64,000 nt of DNA from Serilophus lunatus (Eukaryota; Chordata; Aves; Passeriformes; Eurylaimidae), in assembly GCA_013399895.1 (NCBI GenBank), contig VXBA01005890.1:652212-716211 (forward strand). Direction: 5' to 3'. Under the pieces are notes generated by a model, which searched no databases, had not been told where the DNA came from, and was given only the letters and a program-made list of their open reading frames with translations. The translations under genes were made by a program, and so were the position numbers. Numbering within the stretch: position 1 is the stretch's first letter; each line of letters begins with the position of its first letter. Below, piece by piece: positions 51,745-63,379 of the stretch.

Positions 51745-51957
51745 CTGCCACAGACATATCATAATCTCAGGAACCATGCACTCAATATTGCAACCATCTT
51801 TGGCAGCACCTACGCCTGTGAGCAGACTTTTTCCCAAATGAAACATCTGAAATCTCCAGTCAGATCCAGACTAACTGATGAACACTTGCATCACTTGCTA
51901 TGACTAGCAGTGACAAATATGGAACCTAACATTGACCATCTCATTAGCCAAAAGTAG
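51745..51957 (+). pseudogene. hAT transposase C-terminal remnant
   Basis: The frame reads LPQTYHNLRNHALNIATIFG followed by STYACEQTFSQMK and then RSRLTDEHL, the conserved C-terminal dimerisation block of hAT (Charlie/Buster-like) transposases. An in-frame TGA at 51901-51903 interrupts it at a place where the pattern suggests an arginine CGA codon. After it the frame continues through MEPNIDHLISQK to a TAG at 51955, the likely original stop. All upstream catalytic regions (zinc finger, RNase-H-like DDE core) are missing or in the gap. It cannot encode an active transposase. Confidence 0.88.
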
Positions 51958-52177
51958 GCCCATAGTTCACATTGAAATATTATTTGTTTTTGTTGATTAC
52001 AAATGTTCTTCATTTTAAACATTACATTCTTTTTCCTGTTTTTTGTGCACTGCTACAAATAAAATACGTGCAGTGTGCAAGGAATTCGTTCATTTTTTTC
52101 CAAACTATAGTCCGGCCCCCGACAGTGTCTGAGGGACAGTGAACCGGCCCCCTGTTTAAAAAGTTTGAGGACCCCTG

Positions 52178-52185
52178 ATCTAGGG
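52178..52185. repeat. hAT target-site duplication, right copy
   Basis: ATCTAGGG directly follows the right TIR and pairs with ATCTGGGG at 49487-49494 with one mismatch. Confidence 0.85.
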
Positions 52186-55100
52186 TAATGGAAGCTTAAA
52201 GCCTCCACATCAGGCCCTGTGGCACAGTGGGTATATCCCCTGTCAACTGAAATTTGAAGAGAAACAAAGATACTTTATTCTGTCCAAGTTTAAGTTAAGT
52301 ACAAGTCCTATTTCCCCAGGATGAACATGGACAGTGAGTCAAAGAGGAGCCATTTAAAAGCTGAAATGCTGCCTGCAACTGAAATCTGGCTTTTAAGCCT
52401 GGGAGCCAAGAGTTTCTAGGAAGTGTGTTAAAAGTGATGAAGGAAAGCAAGTTCATATAGTCTGCACAGCCATCTATGCCTGTGCCATTTTTAAAAAGGA
52501 TTGCACACTGCCGGAAAACATCTGTGAATCCACAGATTGCAGTGAGCTAAATGAACTCACAGCCTTCATTAGTGTGAGGCTGCTTGGGCCGAGTATAAGA
52601 AGTGCTTTGTGCATTGAGTTGTGCTTGGGCCATTCGACAGATTCCAACATTTTCAGTATTGTGGCAACCAGTGTATCATTTTGATCAACCTGTACAGCCC
52701 TCTGCAGGGTCCCAATTCACAATGCTCACACAAATATTTCAACATGTTTGGAGTCAAACTCTAGTCAATATATGACTATACGACAATATATGACCACAGC
52801 TTTTAGTCAATAGGGAAAAAATCCCTACTAACTTCTTTTTGGAGGTTAAAAATAGCACTTGTGTGTGTATGTGTGTGCGATTAACAGAAACAGAAAGACA
52901 GAAGCAAGAATATATGCTGTTTGCATTTCTAAGCCACCTGGACCTGGTCCCCAGCTGAGCAGGGGTCTGACTTTCCTTTTCTTTGGAAAAGCACACTTTG
53001 TTTGGTGAGACTGGGTAAGAGCGGGCTTGTGCCATCAGCTGCACCCCTCCTCCCTCCATGGACACAAAGCACAAGACCATCTACCACTTTGCAGGGATGG
53101 CCCACCATGGAGATGTACCCACCAAGGCCTTAAAGAGAAGCCAGAGCAAGAACAGGACTACCAGGGTGCTGGGAGTGGTGAAATAGTGTCAGTGGGGTTT
53201 CTGCATGTGCAGGTGTGCAGTCGTTTGTAACCACGGGGGCAGGAGAAGCAGAGCCTTGCCCCTGCCTGCTTGTGGGGCACCCTGGCAACCAGCAGCAGTT
53301 GGGGCAGGCCCATGGCTCCACCAGCAGCAAATATCTTTATGTGGGAATAGCACAGAGCCCTCCAAGAAATCAACTTCCCAAAGGAAGGTTTTAGATGTGG
53401 CATGTTCCTGCAGCACTCTGCTTTCACTTACAGTGTGTGATGTGGATTTTCATATAACATTGGTGTGCTCAGCTTTGGAATTGTGCAGCGCCAGATGCTG
53501 CCCATGGGCCCTCACATCTGGTGGAGGTATAGCAGTGAGGTCTGCGGGGGCTGCTTTCCCACAGATGCACTCAAGCTCTCACAGGGTGTGAAACCGCTCT
53601 TAAGGTCAAGATTGTCTTATGAGCCACTCCTTGATCTCATCTGTAACCCCCCAGCCCTCAGTACAACGCCTGCTCTGTTCATCTATGACTGAAATAATAC
53701 TGGAGTAATATTGCTGTGTTTATTTCTGCCTTTAGTGTGATGGCACTCAGAGTGTTTCTCTGATCTCAGGGCTCTGCAAATGTTTAAGTTAACAATGAGA
53801 ATAAAATACTTTCCTTATCGAAAACTTGCCTTTCTCATGAACTCTGCTAGTGTGTCAGAGGCAGACATGGAAATCTTTCCTTTTTCTGGTTTCTGTCTGA
53901 TCTTCACCCCACTCCTTCTGCCAGGCCCCCTCCCCCCTTCTCTCCTCTTCCCCATCCTCCTGTCCTCAATCCAGCCTCTCACCCCTACTGCAGTCTCCTG
54001 CTTCCTTCTCAGTGAAGGAGGGAGGCGCGGGAAAAAAAGATGTCCTAGCTCCTGCACTGAGACATCCCTCGGTCAGCCAGTGTACAACAACTCTGCGGGT
54101 CCTTCCACCCATGTACCACAAGTTTTCTCCAAACATTTGGGCAGTAGGACTTCTAAACTTCGTCTACAGGTTAGGGGGTGAAGGGAAGGGTCATTGCATG
54201 CTGCCTTCCCCTGTCACTACTCCAAAGAGAGGTGTCAACTCTGCAGCAAATATCAGTTCCTGGGAAGGTAAGAGAAAGCTAGTGCTAAACTGTGGCTTTT
54301 CGTTTGTGTTTCAATGTTCACATTCTGAATGCCAAACCGTTGTGCTCCATGGAAAAATGAGAAGAAAGGACATGTGCCCCTGCCCAGAACAGCATACTTC
54401 AGTGCATGTCAGAAGAGGAATATTTATGCTGCTGTACAAAGTGCTTTCATTCATTCCATCATATAACAGACAGAACTAATGGGTTGCTGTTGGCTTTCAT
54501 CAATAGAGGTAAAGGTGGTGTTGAGGTCCATAATCTTTGACAAGAACTATAGCACTAGTGGGAGTGCAAATTACTTACACCAAGTGTGATTCAGGAAAAG
54601 ATGTGAGTAAGTATTTGGAAAGTGGAACGAGGAAAAAGTTGAACTCCGATTTTTCGAAGTGACTTAGGAGCTGAATTCCTCTGATTTCCAGTGAGAGTGA
54701 ACATCCTTAAGAATAAGACTTAGAGTTTGGCTGCTCTTATGCATACCTCAAATATCTCATGCCTCATGCCTCAATGACTGCATGTTGAGCCAGACCCTCT
54801 CCACAGGAACTAGAGCAGCACCTGCATATTTAATCCACTGGCTCTGCTGGGCAAGATGCAAACATCTATAAAGCAGCTGTAAGATATAGCTCATGAGAGA
54901 AGACTCTGGAGGCTTTCTCATTTCTCCACTCCTTTACAGTTCTGGGGAGCCCCCAAAACAGGGCAAAGATCCTCTTTCAACTAGAGAATGGTATGTTGAC
55001 CTAGACCACCTCAGGCAACTGAGGGGCTGAGGCTGGGTTTTGTCTCTCTGTCCTAGCTCTCGGCCATGTGCTAATGTGCTAGCTTCCTTCCACTTTTCTC

Positions 55101-58100
55101 ACTAGTGTATATTTCATATGAGATTTACTGTCTCTTTTTAGTAATCTACTGAGGCTCCCTTTTCCTAAGGAATTTCTGAGGAAATTTGAAGTAATATTGG
55201 TGAATTATCTTAATGCACTATTCTTTTACACATGGAAATCCTTGATGTCTCAGGCAGGTCAAAGTTTCTGAGGTTTCCTTGCTTCTAATGATCTATTTCA
55301 GGTTGTATCAGGGAGCCTGAAGTTTCCTTTCCCCCCTTACAGTAGCAACGTGAGTAGCTAATCTTTGGGGAAATAGCTATCGTACTTTTTCAGTTCCTTG
55401 TGCTGTTAAGTTGTTTAGCCTCTCTAGCAGTCAACACCACAACCTGAGTCTTACTATTAAATCCATCTAGATTGCAAGCATAGTGCTGCTACTCTTTTGC
55501 TGTGCCAGCATCTTTCAAAACTTCCCCAAATACCTCCTTTCTGTTGTAGGCTGTCAGCAGTAGAGGAAATCTCTGCTTCTGCTCATACGAAGACCGTGGA
55601 AGTCCATAAAAGGCTGCTTTTGATTCTGAGGCTGAAGCTTGGCTTTGAATGTCTGTGTATGCATGCCTCATGTTTACTGCAGGGAAAACCATCTCATGAT
55701 AAAAAATATGAAAGGTGTGAAAACAACGCTTCAATATTGCAGAACAATGAAGCTTCAGCATAGGTACTTTTCTTCAGGAAGGCAAAATGCTTCACAAGGT
55801 GGAAGCAAAATGCATGTGGATGAATTGCTGTGTCCTTTTTGAGAAGCACAGTCAAGGCAACAGCAAATTTGCAAACAGAACTCGTAGAGAAAGGCCGGAA
55901 AGACAGAGCCTGAGGCTCATTTTGTGGAAACCGGCCTTGCTCCACTGATGCAAACAAAAGCTGCTTTGATTTATATCACCTGAGAAAGACCAGGTAGATC
56001 CTGGAGAAACTGCATACATGCCTTTAAAAAGGTGAGAACCTTTTCTTCCTGGGCCTTGGTTCATGTCAAGAATTTCCTTAAATTCCACTCAGGTGAAAGA
56101 AATAATTCAAAACTCATTATTTCTTTAATCAGACACTAAAGTCCTTGTTTATTTAAAGCTTTGCAGAGACAATGAGAACTAATCATCGTGTGTCATACGA
56201 ATAAAGGCATTCCTCCTTTAATTGCTGGAGCAGATCTAAACCAGTTGTTCTCCAACTGAAATCAGTTGGACTAAGATGAGTTTTCCGTACTTATAATGAT
56301 TTTTGTTTTGTCACTAAAGGGATAATGGGAGGAGATACTCTGTTTTACAAGGCAATAATTGTATTTGCAGGGGAATGAACTATTCTGAGCCTGAGTCATT
56401 AATTGTATTTAAACAAGAATGAACCATGAGGAAGAAGTCTGAGTCATTTATCTCAACAAAAGGAGTGGATTATTCCTGCAGATGAGACATTTTTCCTGTT
56501 CTAAGGGAAAGGAAACAATAGAATTTCTATTATCTGTGAAAACTATATCCACTCCTTCGAATCCTGCCCTACCTCAGATGCATCTCTCTGGGCTCAACCT
56601 CTACATGTTTCCACTGTTTAACATAAATGAGGAATCTCTCCAGCAGCTCTCCCAGTTGCATCCTTTGAGCACTCTCACTTTAGCCTAATGTAGCACAAAA
56701 TAAACATAATCTTTCCTTTCTTTTCCCTTTGTGCTCATAGCTGTCTAAAGCCAAGCTGAGCTGTCAGCTTCAGTGCTGAGTGACTAGAGCACCTGTGATA
56801 CCCAGGAGAGCACTGATTAGTTCAGGACTCCAGCTGACATTCAGGGGAGGCAAGATTAGATCAGATGGAGCCAAAATTTGTATAAATAAATATGGGAAAA
56901 TCCAGACTGATTTATATTTTCAGAGATACACAAAAAGAAAGCTCTTTTTACTGAAGTAACACCAAGGGACAAATTGAAATGCTCATAGGAAAAACTGTCC
57001 TCTTCACAAATACTGCCATTGTTTATGATGCTGCAGTATTATCTTGGACGTGGTAACATTTCAGTTGCTGTCCTAGAAAAACGGAAGGTGTATTTCTTAA
57101 GGAGATAAAATACCTCAGAAGTAAAGACAGAGGTGTAGAGATTACAGAAAACTGCAAAATAAAAAGCTGATACAAACCTTTCTGAAGGAAGGCAAATTTT
57201 CCATTGAAGAATTTATTTTGGTTTAATCAAATAATCATACCATTGCCTGTAACATGTGAAAACAGCTGCAAGAACAAGACACATGCCACCACTATGGTTC
57301 AGATAATGCAAGGGCAACAAGGATGGTGGAGAAATAATTTTCTGTGTCTGATGAGTCTGCAGAAGATGACCTGTATCTTAGTGTATTACATATATAATCA
57401 CATCTTTCTTCGTCTATGTAGATTGTAGATGATGCCATGCACTTGGTTTTCACACACTGAGTAACATATTTGTCAAAGAGCCCTGAAGGAAAGATATTGT
57501 AAATCAGCATCTCAATTAGCTCATCTGCAATGAAAATGGGAGAAACTTATGCATATGATATTGGTACCTCTTTTACCAGCTTTATGGAAATTCCCTCCAG
57601 AATCCACCACTGGTGGGAGAAGACACCAATGATTCACTTTATTCAGTTTGCCTGAAAACTATCAAATTGTAGGGAGGCTTTTCTCTGTCTTCGGCATGAA
57701 ATTACTCTAAAAAGGTAATTTCTTTAGCTCAAATGGGCACAATGTGAATCAATTTGTCCTCCTAGTTAGTTAGTGGAAATCAGTTTCTCCTGCTTATTGG
57801 AAACCAGTTGCAGTGAAATGTAAGAAATATTATTTGAACAGATATAAGATTGAGAGCATGTCTTTATGCTTGTGACATAAGCTGAGCATTAATTTCATGT
57901 CAGCATAGCCTTGGTCATTCCTGCTTTGTTATTCCCTTTTAGAACAATGACACACAGGAAAGGGAAGATAAATTGGAGGTAGGATGAAAGGCAGATGGAA
58001 TAGTTATTACAAAGGCATTCTACATCTCAGACAGTACAGCTATGAAGTGACCATAATGGCAGTAAACATGATGATTTTACAGGCATAAAAATCTGCTGTG

Positions 58101-58214
58101 GGTAGGATTTTTTTTCCAAAAGAACCTGCATGCATCTTCCAAAATTACAAAGCAGCACCCTCAAATTTCAGAGGCCATAATGTAATACATTTATTTGTTC
58201 TTCAAAACTTTTAT
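52186..58214. other. Intergenic DNA, no gene recognised
   Basis: About 6 kb without supportable genes. A short GT-rich run is at 52858-52878, a pyrimidine-rich stretch at about 53880-54010, and an ancient-repeat relic at 54650-54710. Frames of up to 155 aa (54012-54479) show no motif. Nothing else is recognised. Confidence 0.6.
54650..54710. repeat. Relic of an ancient amniote repeat
   Basis: The core TTTTCGAAGTGACTTAGGAG followed by CTGATTTCCAGTGAGAGTGA resembles the old amniote pattern TTTCAAAAGTGACTTAGGAGCC...CATTGA(T)TTTCAATGGGA. It is diverged and short, with assignment by core only. Confidence 0.45.
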
Positions 58215-58219
58215 ATTTT

Positions 58220-58905
58220 TGTCCTAGGTTTAAGCTTGCCTGCATGTACTGAGAAAGGGATGAAGCCCAGAGCCATGTGGGCATGGCTAGATTGCTATTC
58301 TATAGCCTCCACACTGCAGGCATGGCTCTGGGGAGAAGAAAAAGGTAAACAAAGGTCAGAAATGAGCCATTATGTTCCATTTCTTCCTTGGCGAAGTTGC
58401 TGGTGACCAGCCCTGTGAACTCTGTCCCTCCTCTGTTGTTGCCAGTCCCTTCCCACCACTCAGTAGAATGCAGCTCCAGGGGGCAAACACAGCTGAGCCG
58501 GACAGAGCAGAGGTCAAGCCAAGCCGTCAGGGCAGCATGGCACAGACTATACTTTCTTTGAGGTTTGTGCATCATTGGGTCATTGTTTTTTGTTTTCTTG
58601 GGCTCCGGGAGGGAGAATGCCAGCTGCAGAGAGTGTCTGCCATCTTGTCTTTGTCTCAGGAGGCCCTATGGAACTGAGTCGAGGTGGTGAGCACCTTTTG
58701 TGCGTAAATCTCCCCCTCTTTTCTATACTTCTGTTATTAATATAGTTGCTGTCACTGTTCCTTTCTTATTTCATGGCTGTTTGGTTTTAGCAAATTCTTA
58801 TCTCAACCCACAGACTCTGCCTTTGTCCCTCTCACTGAAGTGAGGTGGTGGGAAGGGGAATTCTTTATTTGGAGTTTAATCCCCAGCTGGTTTTAAACAA
58901 CCACA
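58220..58905 (+). mobile_element. Second solo LTR, ERVL-type
   Basis: It starts TGTCCTAGG, ends ...TTTTAAACAACCACA, and has a perfect 5-bp duplication ATTTT (58215-58219 and 58906-58910). It is 686 bp. U5 contains CTTATCTCAACCCAC (58797-58811), nearly the same as in the LTR at 16.0 kb, and a TTATTAATATA segment aligns with that LTR's AATAAA region, so the poly(A) hexamer is degraded to AATATA (58739-58744). It is related to the first LTR but shorter and more decayed. No proviral genes remain. Confidence 0.85.
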
Positions 58906-58910
58906 ATTTT

Positions 58911-59096
58911 AAAGCTACAAAAACACCTACCCAAACTCTCTAGGACTAGCATTCAGTTGAACAAATTTCACAACTCAGCTTGTCAATTGGATTCCCTTTA
59001 TGGTCAACAAAGTGAAAGAGAACAGTATGATTCATGTCAGACTGAAGTACATATGTAACATAAGGCAAATAACTCATACCCTAAATCCATTTCTTT
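58911..59096. other. Spacer between LTR and CR1
   Basis: This is short AT-rich sequence with no recognisable feature. Confidence 0.6.
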
Positions 59097-60152
59097 AAAC
59101 TGATTGTAAAGTGGATCCGAAGCACAGGTTGGGTACAAAGAGTCATAGTAAATGGGGTAACATCAGGCTGGCTTCCAGTAACTAGTGGGCTTCCGTGGGG
59201 CTCCATCCTCAGCCCAGTGCTCGTCAACATCTTCATAAATGACTTGGGTGCAGGACTCAAAGGAATACTAAGTAAGTTTGCTGACAACTCTACATTGGGA
59301 GGAGCTGTTGACTTCCTTTAGGGCAGAGAGGCTCTGCAGAGAGAACTCGACAAATTAGAGTACTGGGAAATCACCAACCTTGTAAAGTTTAACAAGAGCA
59401 AATGCCAGATTCTGCGCCTGGGATGGGGAACTCTGGTTGTGTGTATAGAATGGGGAACGAAATGCTGGAAAGCAGTGCTGTGGAAAGGGATCTGGTGGTC
59501 CTGGTTGATGGCAAGTTGAATATGAGTCAGCAGTGCCCTGGCAGCCAGGAGGGCCAACCATGTCCTGGGGAGCATCAGGCAAAGCATCACCAGCTGGTCG
59601 AGGGAGGGGATTGTCCCACCCTACTCTGAACTGGTATGGCCTCATCTTGAGTGCTGTGTGCAGTTTTTGGTGCCACAATATAAAAAAGACATTAATCTAT
59701 TAGAGAACATCCAAAGGAAGGCCACAAGGATGGTGAAGGGTCTGGAAGGGAAGCCTTATGAAGAGCAACTGAGGTCACTTGGTTTGTCCAGCCTGAAGAA
59801 GAGGAGACTGAGGAGAGACCTCATTGGGGGCTGCAATATCCTCACACTGGGAAGTAGAGGGCCAGGTACCATCATGATCAGTGACAGGGCTTGAGGAAAC
59901 CACATAAAGCTGAGTCAGTTTAGAGTTGGATATCAGGAAAAACTTTTCACCCAGGGAGTGGTTGAGCACTGGTACAGGTTCCCTGGGGAAGTGGTCACAG
60001 CACTAAGACTGTCTAAGTTCAAGACAGGCTTGAATTTGGACAATGCTCTCAGGCACGTGATGTGACCTTTGGGTGTCCTGTACAGGGCCAGGAGTTGGAC
60101 TCAATGATCCTGATGGGTCTCTTCCAACTCAGCATATTCTATGATTCTATGT
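59097..60152 (+). mobile_element. CR1 LINE, about 1.05 kb with reverse-transcriptase remnant
   Basis: This is the longest CR1 copy in the window. Near 59215-59300 it reads LSPVLVNIFINDLGAGL and then LSKFADNSTLGG, matching the CR1 reverse transcriptase block around its FADD motif. The second catalytic aspartate is Asn here, so this copy was catalytically dead at this site even before its other breaks. The ORF2 end and 3' region follow (GTCAGCAGTGCCCTGGCAGC, GGAAGGCCACAAGGATGGTG, TTTTCACCCAGGGAGTGGTT). It ends in CATATTCTATGATTCTATG. It is 5'-truncated and broken by several frameshifts. Confidence 0.93.
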
Positions 60153-61261
60153 CTACATCAGACATCACATGAAGTAGTAGGAGTAGCTCTGTAGTGCAAA
60201 GCTTCATGTGAAAAGAACCTGACATTCCCATCTAGGGCTTCTATTCCAGTCCACAGGAGCTCTAGTCTGCTCCTGTAGACTGAATGCCCGTCATCAGCTG
60301 GAGTGCATTTGATGGTTCTCTGGAGATTATTTCCTGGCTTAGTTTCATCCTAAGAGAATTCAGTGTACACATTCTTAGAGGGCTAACTAAGTGTGAAAAA
60401 TGGTGGCAATGAGGAGATTTGCTTCAGAAGCACTGTCCAGATCCAGCTTGAAACACTGATGCAGCTGCACCCTCAAGTACTTCCTGGTTAGTCCAGCAGT
60501 CAGGAAAGCTGTTATTTACAATTACATAATATATACATGAGTTTCATCCTACTTGTCTCTAACATGTATAAAATACCTTAATAGCCTCTTCATACATAGC
60601 AGTGATCAACCATTAAACAAGCATCCCTGTATAAATTTCACGTCCAGAATCAAGGTCTTCTCCCATAATTTTTCTGAAAAGCAGAACCTGACAATATCCT
60701 CTGAAAGGCAAATATCCCTGCGATATTTTGGTTTGGAGTCATGAAGAAAATAGAACTTTTTTGAGAACTTTGCATCACCTTCTCCCCTTTGCTTCATACA
60801 GATTCAGATGCAATCAGCCTGAACAACCTCATTCCAGCATCGCAAAGGGGAACAGTAGCAATATGTGCCTTTATAAAGATAAGTGAACATATCTTGCACA
60901 TGTAATGGGTCACCTAAAGCTAAGATTTTAATATGCAGCTTTTAGTATTGCACTTATGTGGGGTTTACATATCTGGTGGGCTCAAAGGACCTGAAAGCAA
61001 AAAGAAGGGTTTCCCAACTAGGCATTTATGTTCTGAAATATCAGCAAGGCTAGGCAGTTCTACATTCAGAGGAAAGAGAGTCCATTTACAGTTTAGATCT
61101 GTAAGTGCAGAAAATCATTTTTTCTGCAAGAATATTGCAAGGAGTAAGGACTCATTTCACTGTTTCCTGCCTGGAAGAGATATTCTTTTTATTTTTTTTT
61201 CCCCACAAACAGCTTGGTGTCTATCCTTCTCTGGCCTAGCAGAGCAGTTAACTAATAGTGT
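60153..61261. other. Intergenic DNA, no gene recognised
   Basis: About 1.1 kb of AT-rich sequence. The open frame at 60933-61445 (170 aa) is a composite of anonymous sequence and the CR1 fossil that follows; it is not a gene. Confidence 0.6.
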
Positions 61262-61440
61262 CCTCAAACTCGGCCAGGTGTTGTTTAATTTATTCACCAA
61301 TTACGTGGATGAAGGAGTAGATACTTCTCCAGCAGCAAGTTCACTGACGACACAAAGCTGGAAGGAATGGACAATACCCCAGAATGCTGTACAGCCCTTC
61401 AGAAGGACCTTGACAACTGCATATGCAGGGATGAAGTGCA
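61262..61440 (+). mobile_element. Old CR1 LINE fragment (reverse transcriptase region)
   Basis: One frame reads VLFNLFTNYVDEGVDTS and, after a shift, LTTQSWKE next to GACGACACAAAGCTGGAAGG, equivalent to the CR1 block VLFNIFINDLDEGI...FADDTKLGG. It continues with ECCTALQKDLDNC, matching the following CR1 segment. It is heavily decayed and lacks the 3' tail. Confidence 0.8.
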
Positions 61441-63249
61441 GGTGATGCTCCTGCCTGCCAAGGTTACTCCTAGTTGGCACCTGTCTGCCTTTTTAACCTC
61501 TCTTCCTTTAAATGCCAGTCCTGAGGTTAGCACAAGAGGTGTTTCAGGTGTGCAGCCTCCCAGAACACAAGGGCTCCCTGTTCTTTCAACAGGAGTAGGA
61601 CTTGTGAAGAATTATGTGTGGGGGGAACCTCAGCAAATTTGCTTTCCTTCAGGGCCTCCCTCCACTTGCAGGTTTTTACAGTGTTAGGGTACTCACCATC
61701 TCCCTTTATCATCCTTGGAGAAATGCCGAGCACCTGCTATTTCCATTAACTTCAGAGGGTGTTGCAAGTAGTCAACACTTCTCAGTGGTGACTCACGGAT
61801 ATCCATGGGCACTGTGGGCACTTAGCACCTCACAACCAGATTGCTGGGGATCAGGCTCTCCGAGAGGCTCTGGGAAGGTCCATGACAAGCTGTAGGACCC
61901 ATGTACCTCTGTTAAAGAAAATAAAATTGGGCTTTTAAAAAAATACATATGCAACCAAGGCTCCAGGGATGTTGAAGTACTAAGGAGCTTATAGTACTTT
62001 CTTGAAACTCACACCATTCTGGTGATGTAAAAAAGGTCTCCTACATATGAATTTTAAGTGACTTGACTGTGCTTTTCAGAAGCAGAAAGAGAAGGAGAAA
62101 ATACACAATACCATAAGTAAACATATAAATCAGTTAGAGAACCTAGAGATTAAGGGTTAGGTTCATAAAGCTTTATGTCCCATATATGGAAAGTGCCAAA
62201 AGTTGCTCCTAATGATTTTGGAAAAGCTATGTGCTTTTTCTGTAGTCCTAGCTCTCTTTCCCCTTGTTACCAAATGGTTTCATTCTACACTTGAAAAACT
62301 CACATGCCAAAAAAAGATGGAAAAAAGGTGAGTGGAATTTTACAAAAAAAAAAAAAAAGTAATTTGTGGTTCAAGTGCTTAGCTTAAGTTACATTTATTC
62401 AGTTGACATTTTTTCCAAAAAGACCAATGCATAAATTAATGCATAGATAGGCCAGTCTGAATTATAACCTGGTCATTTATAATATGCAAGACTTCATATG
62501 ACTTTTACTCCCTTGTTCAATAAAACAATAAGTAGCTATGCAGCAGCCAGAGTAGCCAGTGATTCATTTACTTCCACAGGATGCCAAGAACCTTCTTAAG
62601 GAATACACTCATCAATCTGTAATGAAAGCCTTTTCTACTTTTTGTTGTGCTCCAAGGATTAATAGACTTTCCAAAGACAAAAAATACACAAGATAGAGTA
62701 GTGTGTGCCACAAAGGCCACATTTGGACCAAAGGTGACTGCATGCAACTTGAAGCTCCACAACAAGTCTGCTTTTCTCACACTGTGGCAAATACAGTCCA
62801 ATGCCACTTGGCTACCAGATGGTTCCTCCTGCACAGGCTGTCTGATTCTGCTCTTTTGGCTGATTTGGTTAATATCAGAGGAACTGTAAAGTAAAAGCTT
62901 GCAAATCAACTCTGATGTGCTCAATAAAGTGTGTTCTGTGTGCTTGCCTTCTTTTCTGAGGGACACAAAATTTCATGTTGTGTGTGTTTAGTGGGTGGGG
63001 GAAAAAAATCCCCCAAACTGCAACATAGAAAAATGACTATTTGCTTCTCCTCGCAATCAAAAACCCAGAGGCCTTCAATGAACTATGAGGACAAAACAAG
63101 TCTTAAACCAAATAAAACTTTCACACAATTGTGCAGTGTGCTGACAATGATGTCACGGCAACTGAATGTATAGGTAGGTTAAAAACAGGGTTAGAACAAA
63201 TCCATACAAGTCTTTCAATGGCTACTGCACAATGACTGTCCAGATGGAT
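61441..63249. other. Intergenic DNA, no gene recognised
   Basis: About 1.8 kb of anonymous sequence. A run of A at 62344-62358 is the only low-complexity tract. No exon or RNA gene is recognised. Confidence 0.6.
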
Positions 63250-63379
63250 ATTCAAGGTCAGGTTGAATGGGGACCTGTGCAACCTGGTCTAGTTGAAGAT
63301 GCCGCTGCTCATAGCAGGGAGGTTGGTCTAGATGACCTTTAAAAGTCCTTTCCAACCCAAACCATTCTACAGTTCCATG
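63250..63379 (+). mobile_element. CR1 LINE 3' tail (short, 5'-truncated)
   Basis: The piece reads TCAAGGTCAGGTTGAATGGG, GCAACCTGGTCTAGTTGAAG, GGTTGGTCTAGATGACCTTT, CCTTTCCAACCCAAACCATT and ends near CTACAGTTCCATGAA, a decayed form of the CR1 terminal octamers. It is about 130 bp and non-coding. Confidence 0.9.

Larger units (their letters stand above)
49495..52177 (+). mobile_element. hAT-superfamily DNA transposon (Charlie-like) with GC-rich interior
   Basis: Perfect 16-bp terminal inverted repeats CAGGGGTCCTCAAACT (49495-49510) and its complement (52162-52177), plus an 8-bp target duplication, define the ends. Subterminal sequences rich in GGCC(C) are also hAT-like. Transposase homology is seen only in the last part (51745-51957) on the + strand. 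The span 49560 to about 51740 is CpG- and GC-rich, unlike both the flanks and the transposon ends, and includes a 869-bp gap of unknown bases. The element is 2683 bp as assembled. Either it is a non-autonomous derivative whose transposase body was replaced by foreign sequence, or another element inserted into it. Good TIR preservation suggests moderate age. Known avian hAT elements are few, so the family identity deserves a search. Confidence 0.9.

Noticed and set aside
60933..61445. 170-aa plus-strand frame
   Set aside because: It joins anonymous sequence to a CR1 reverse-transcriptase fossil.
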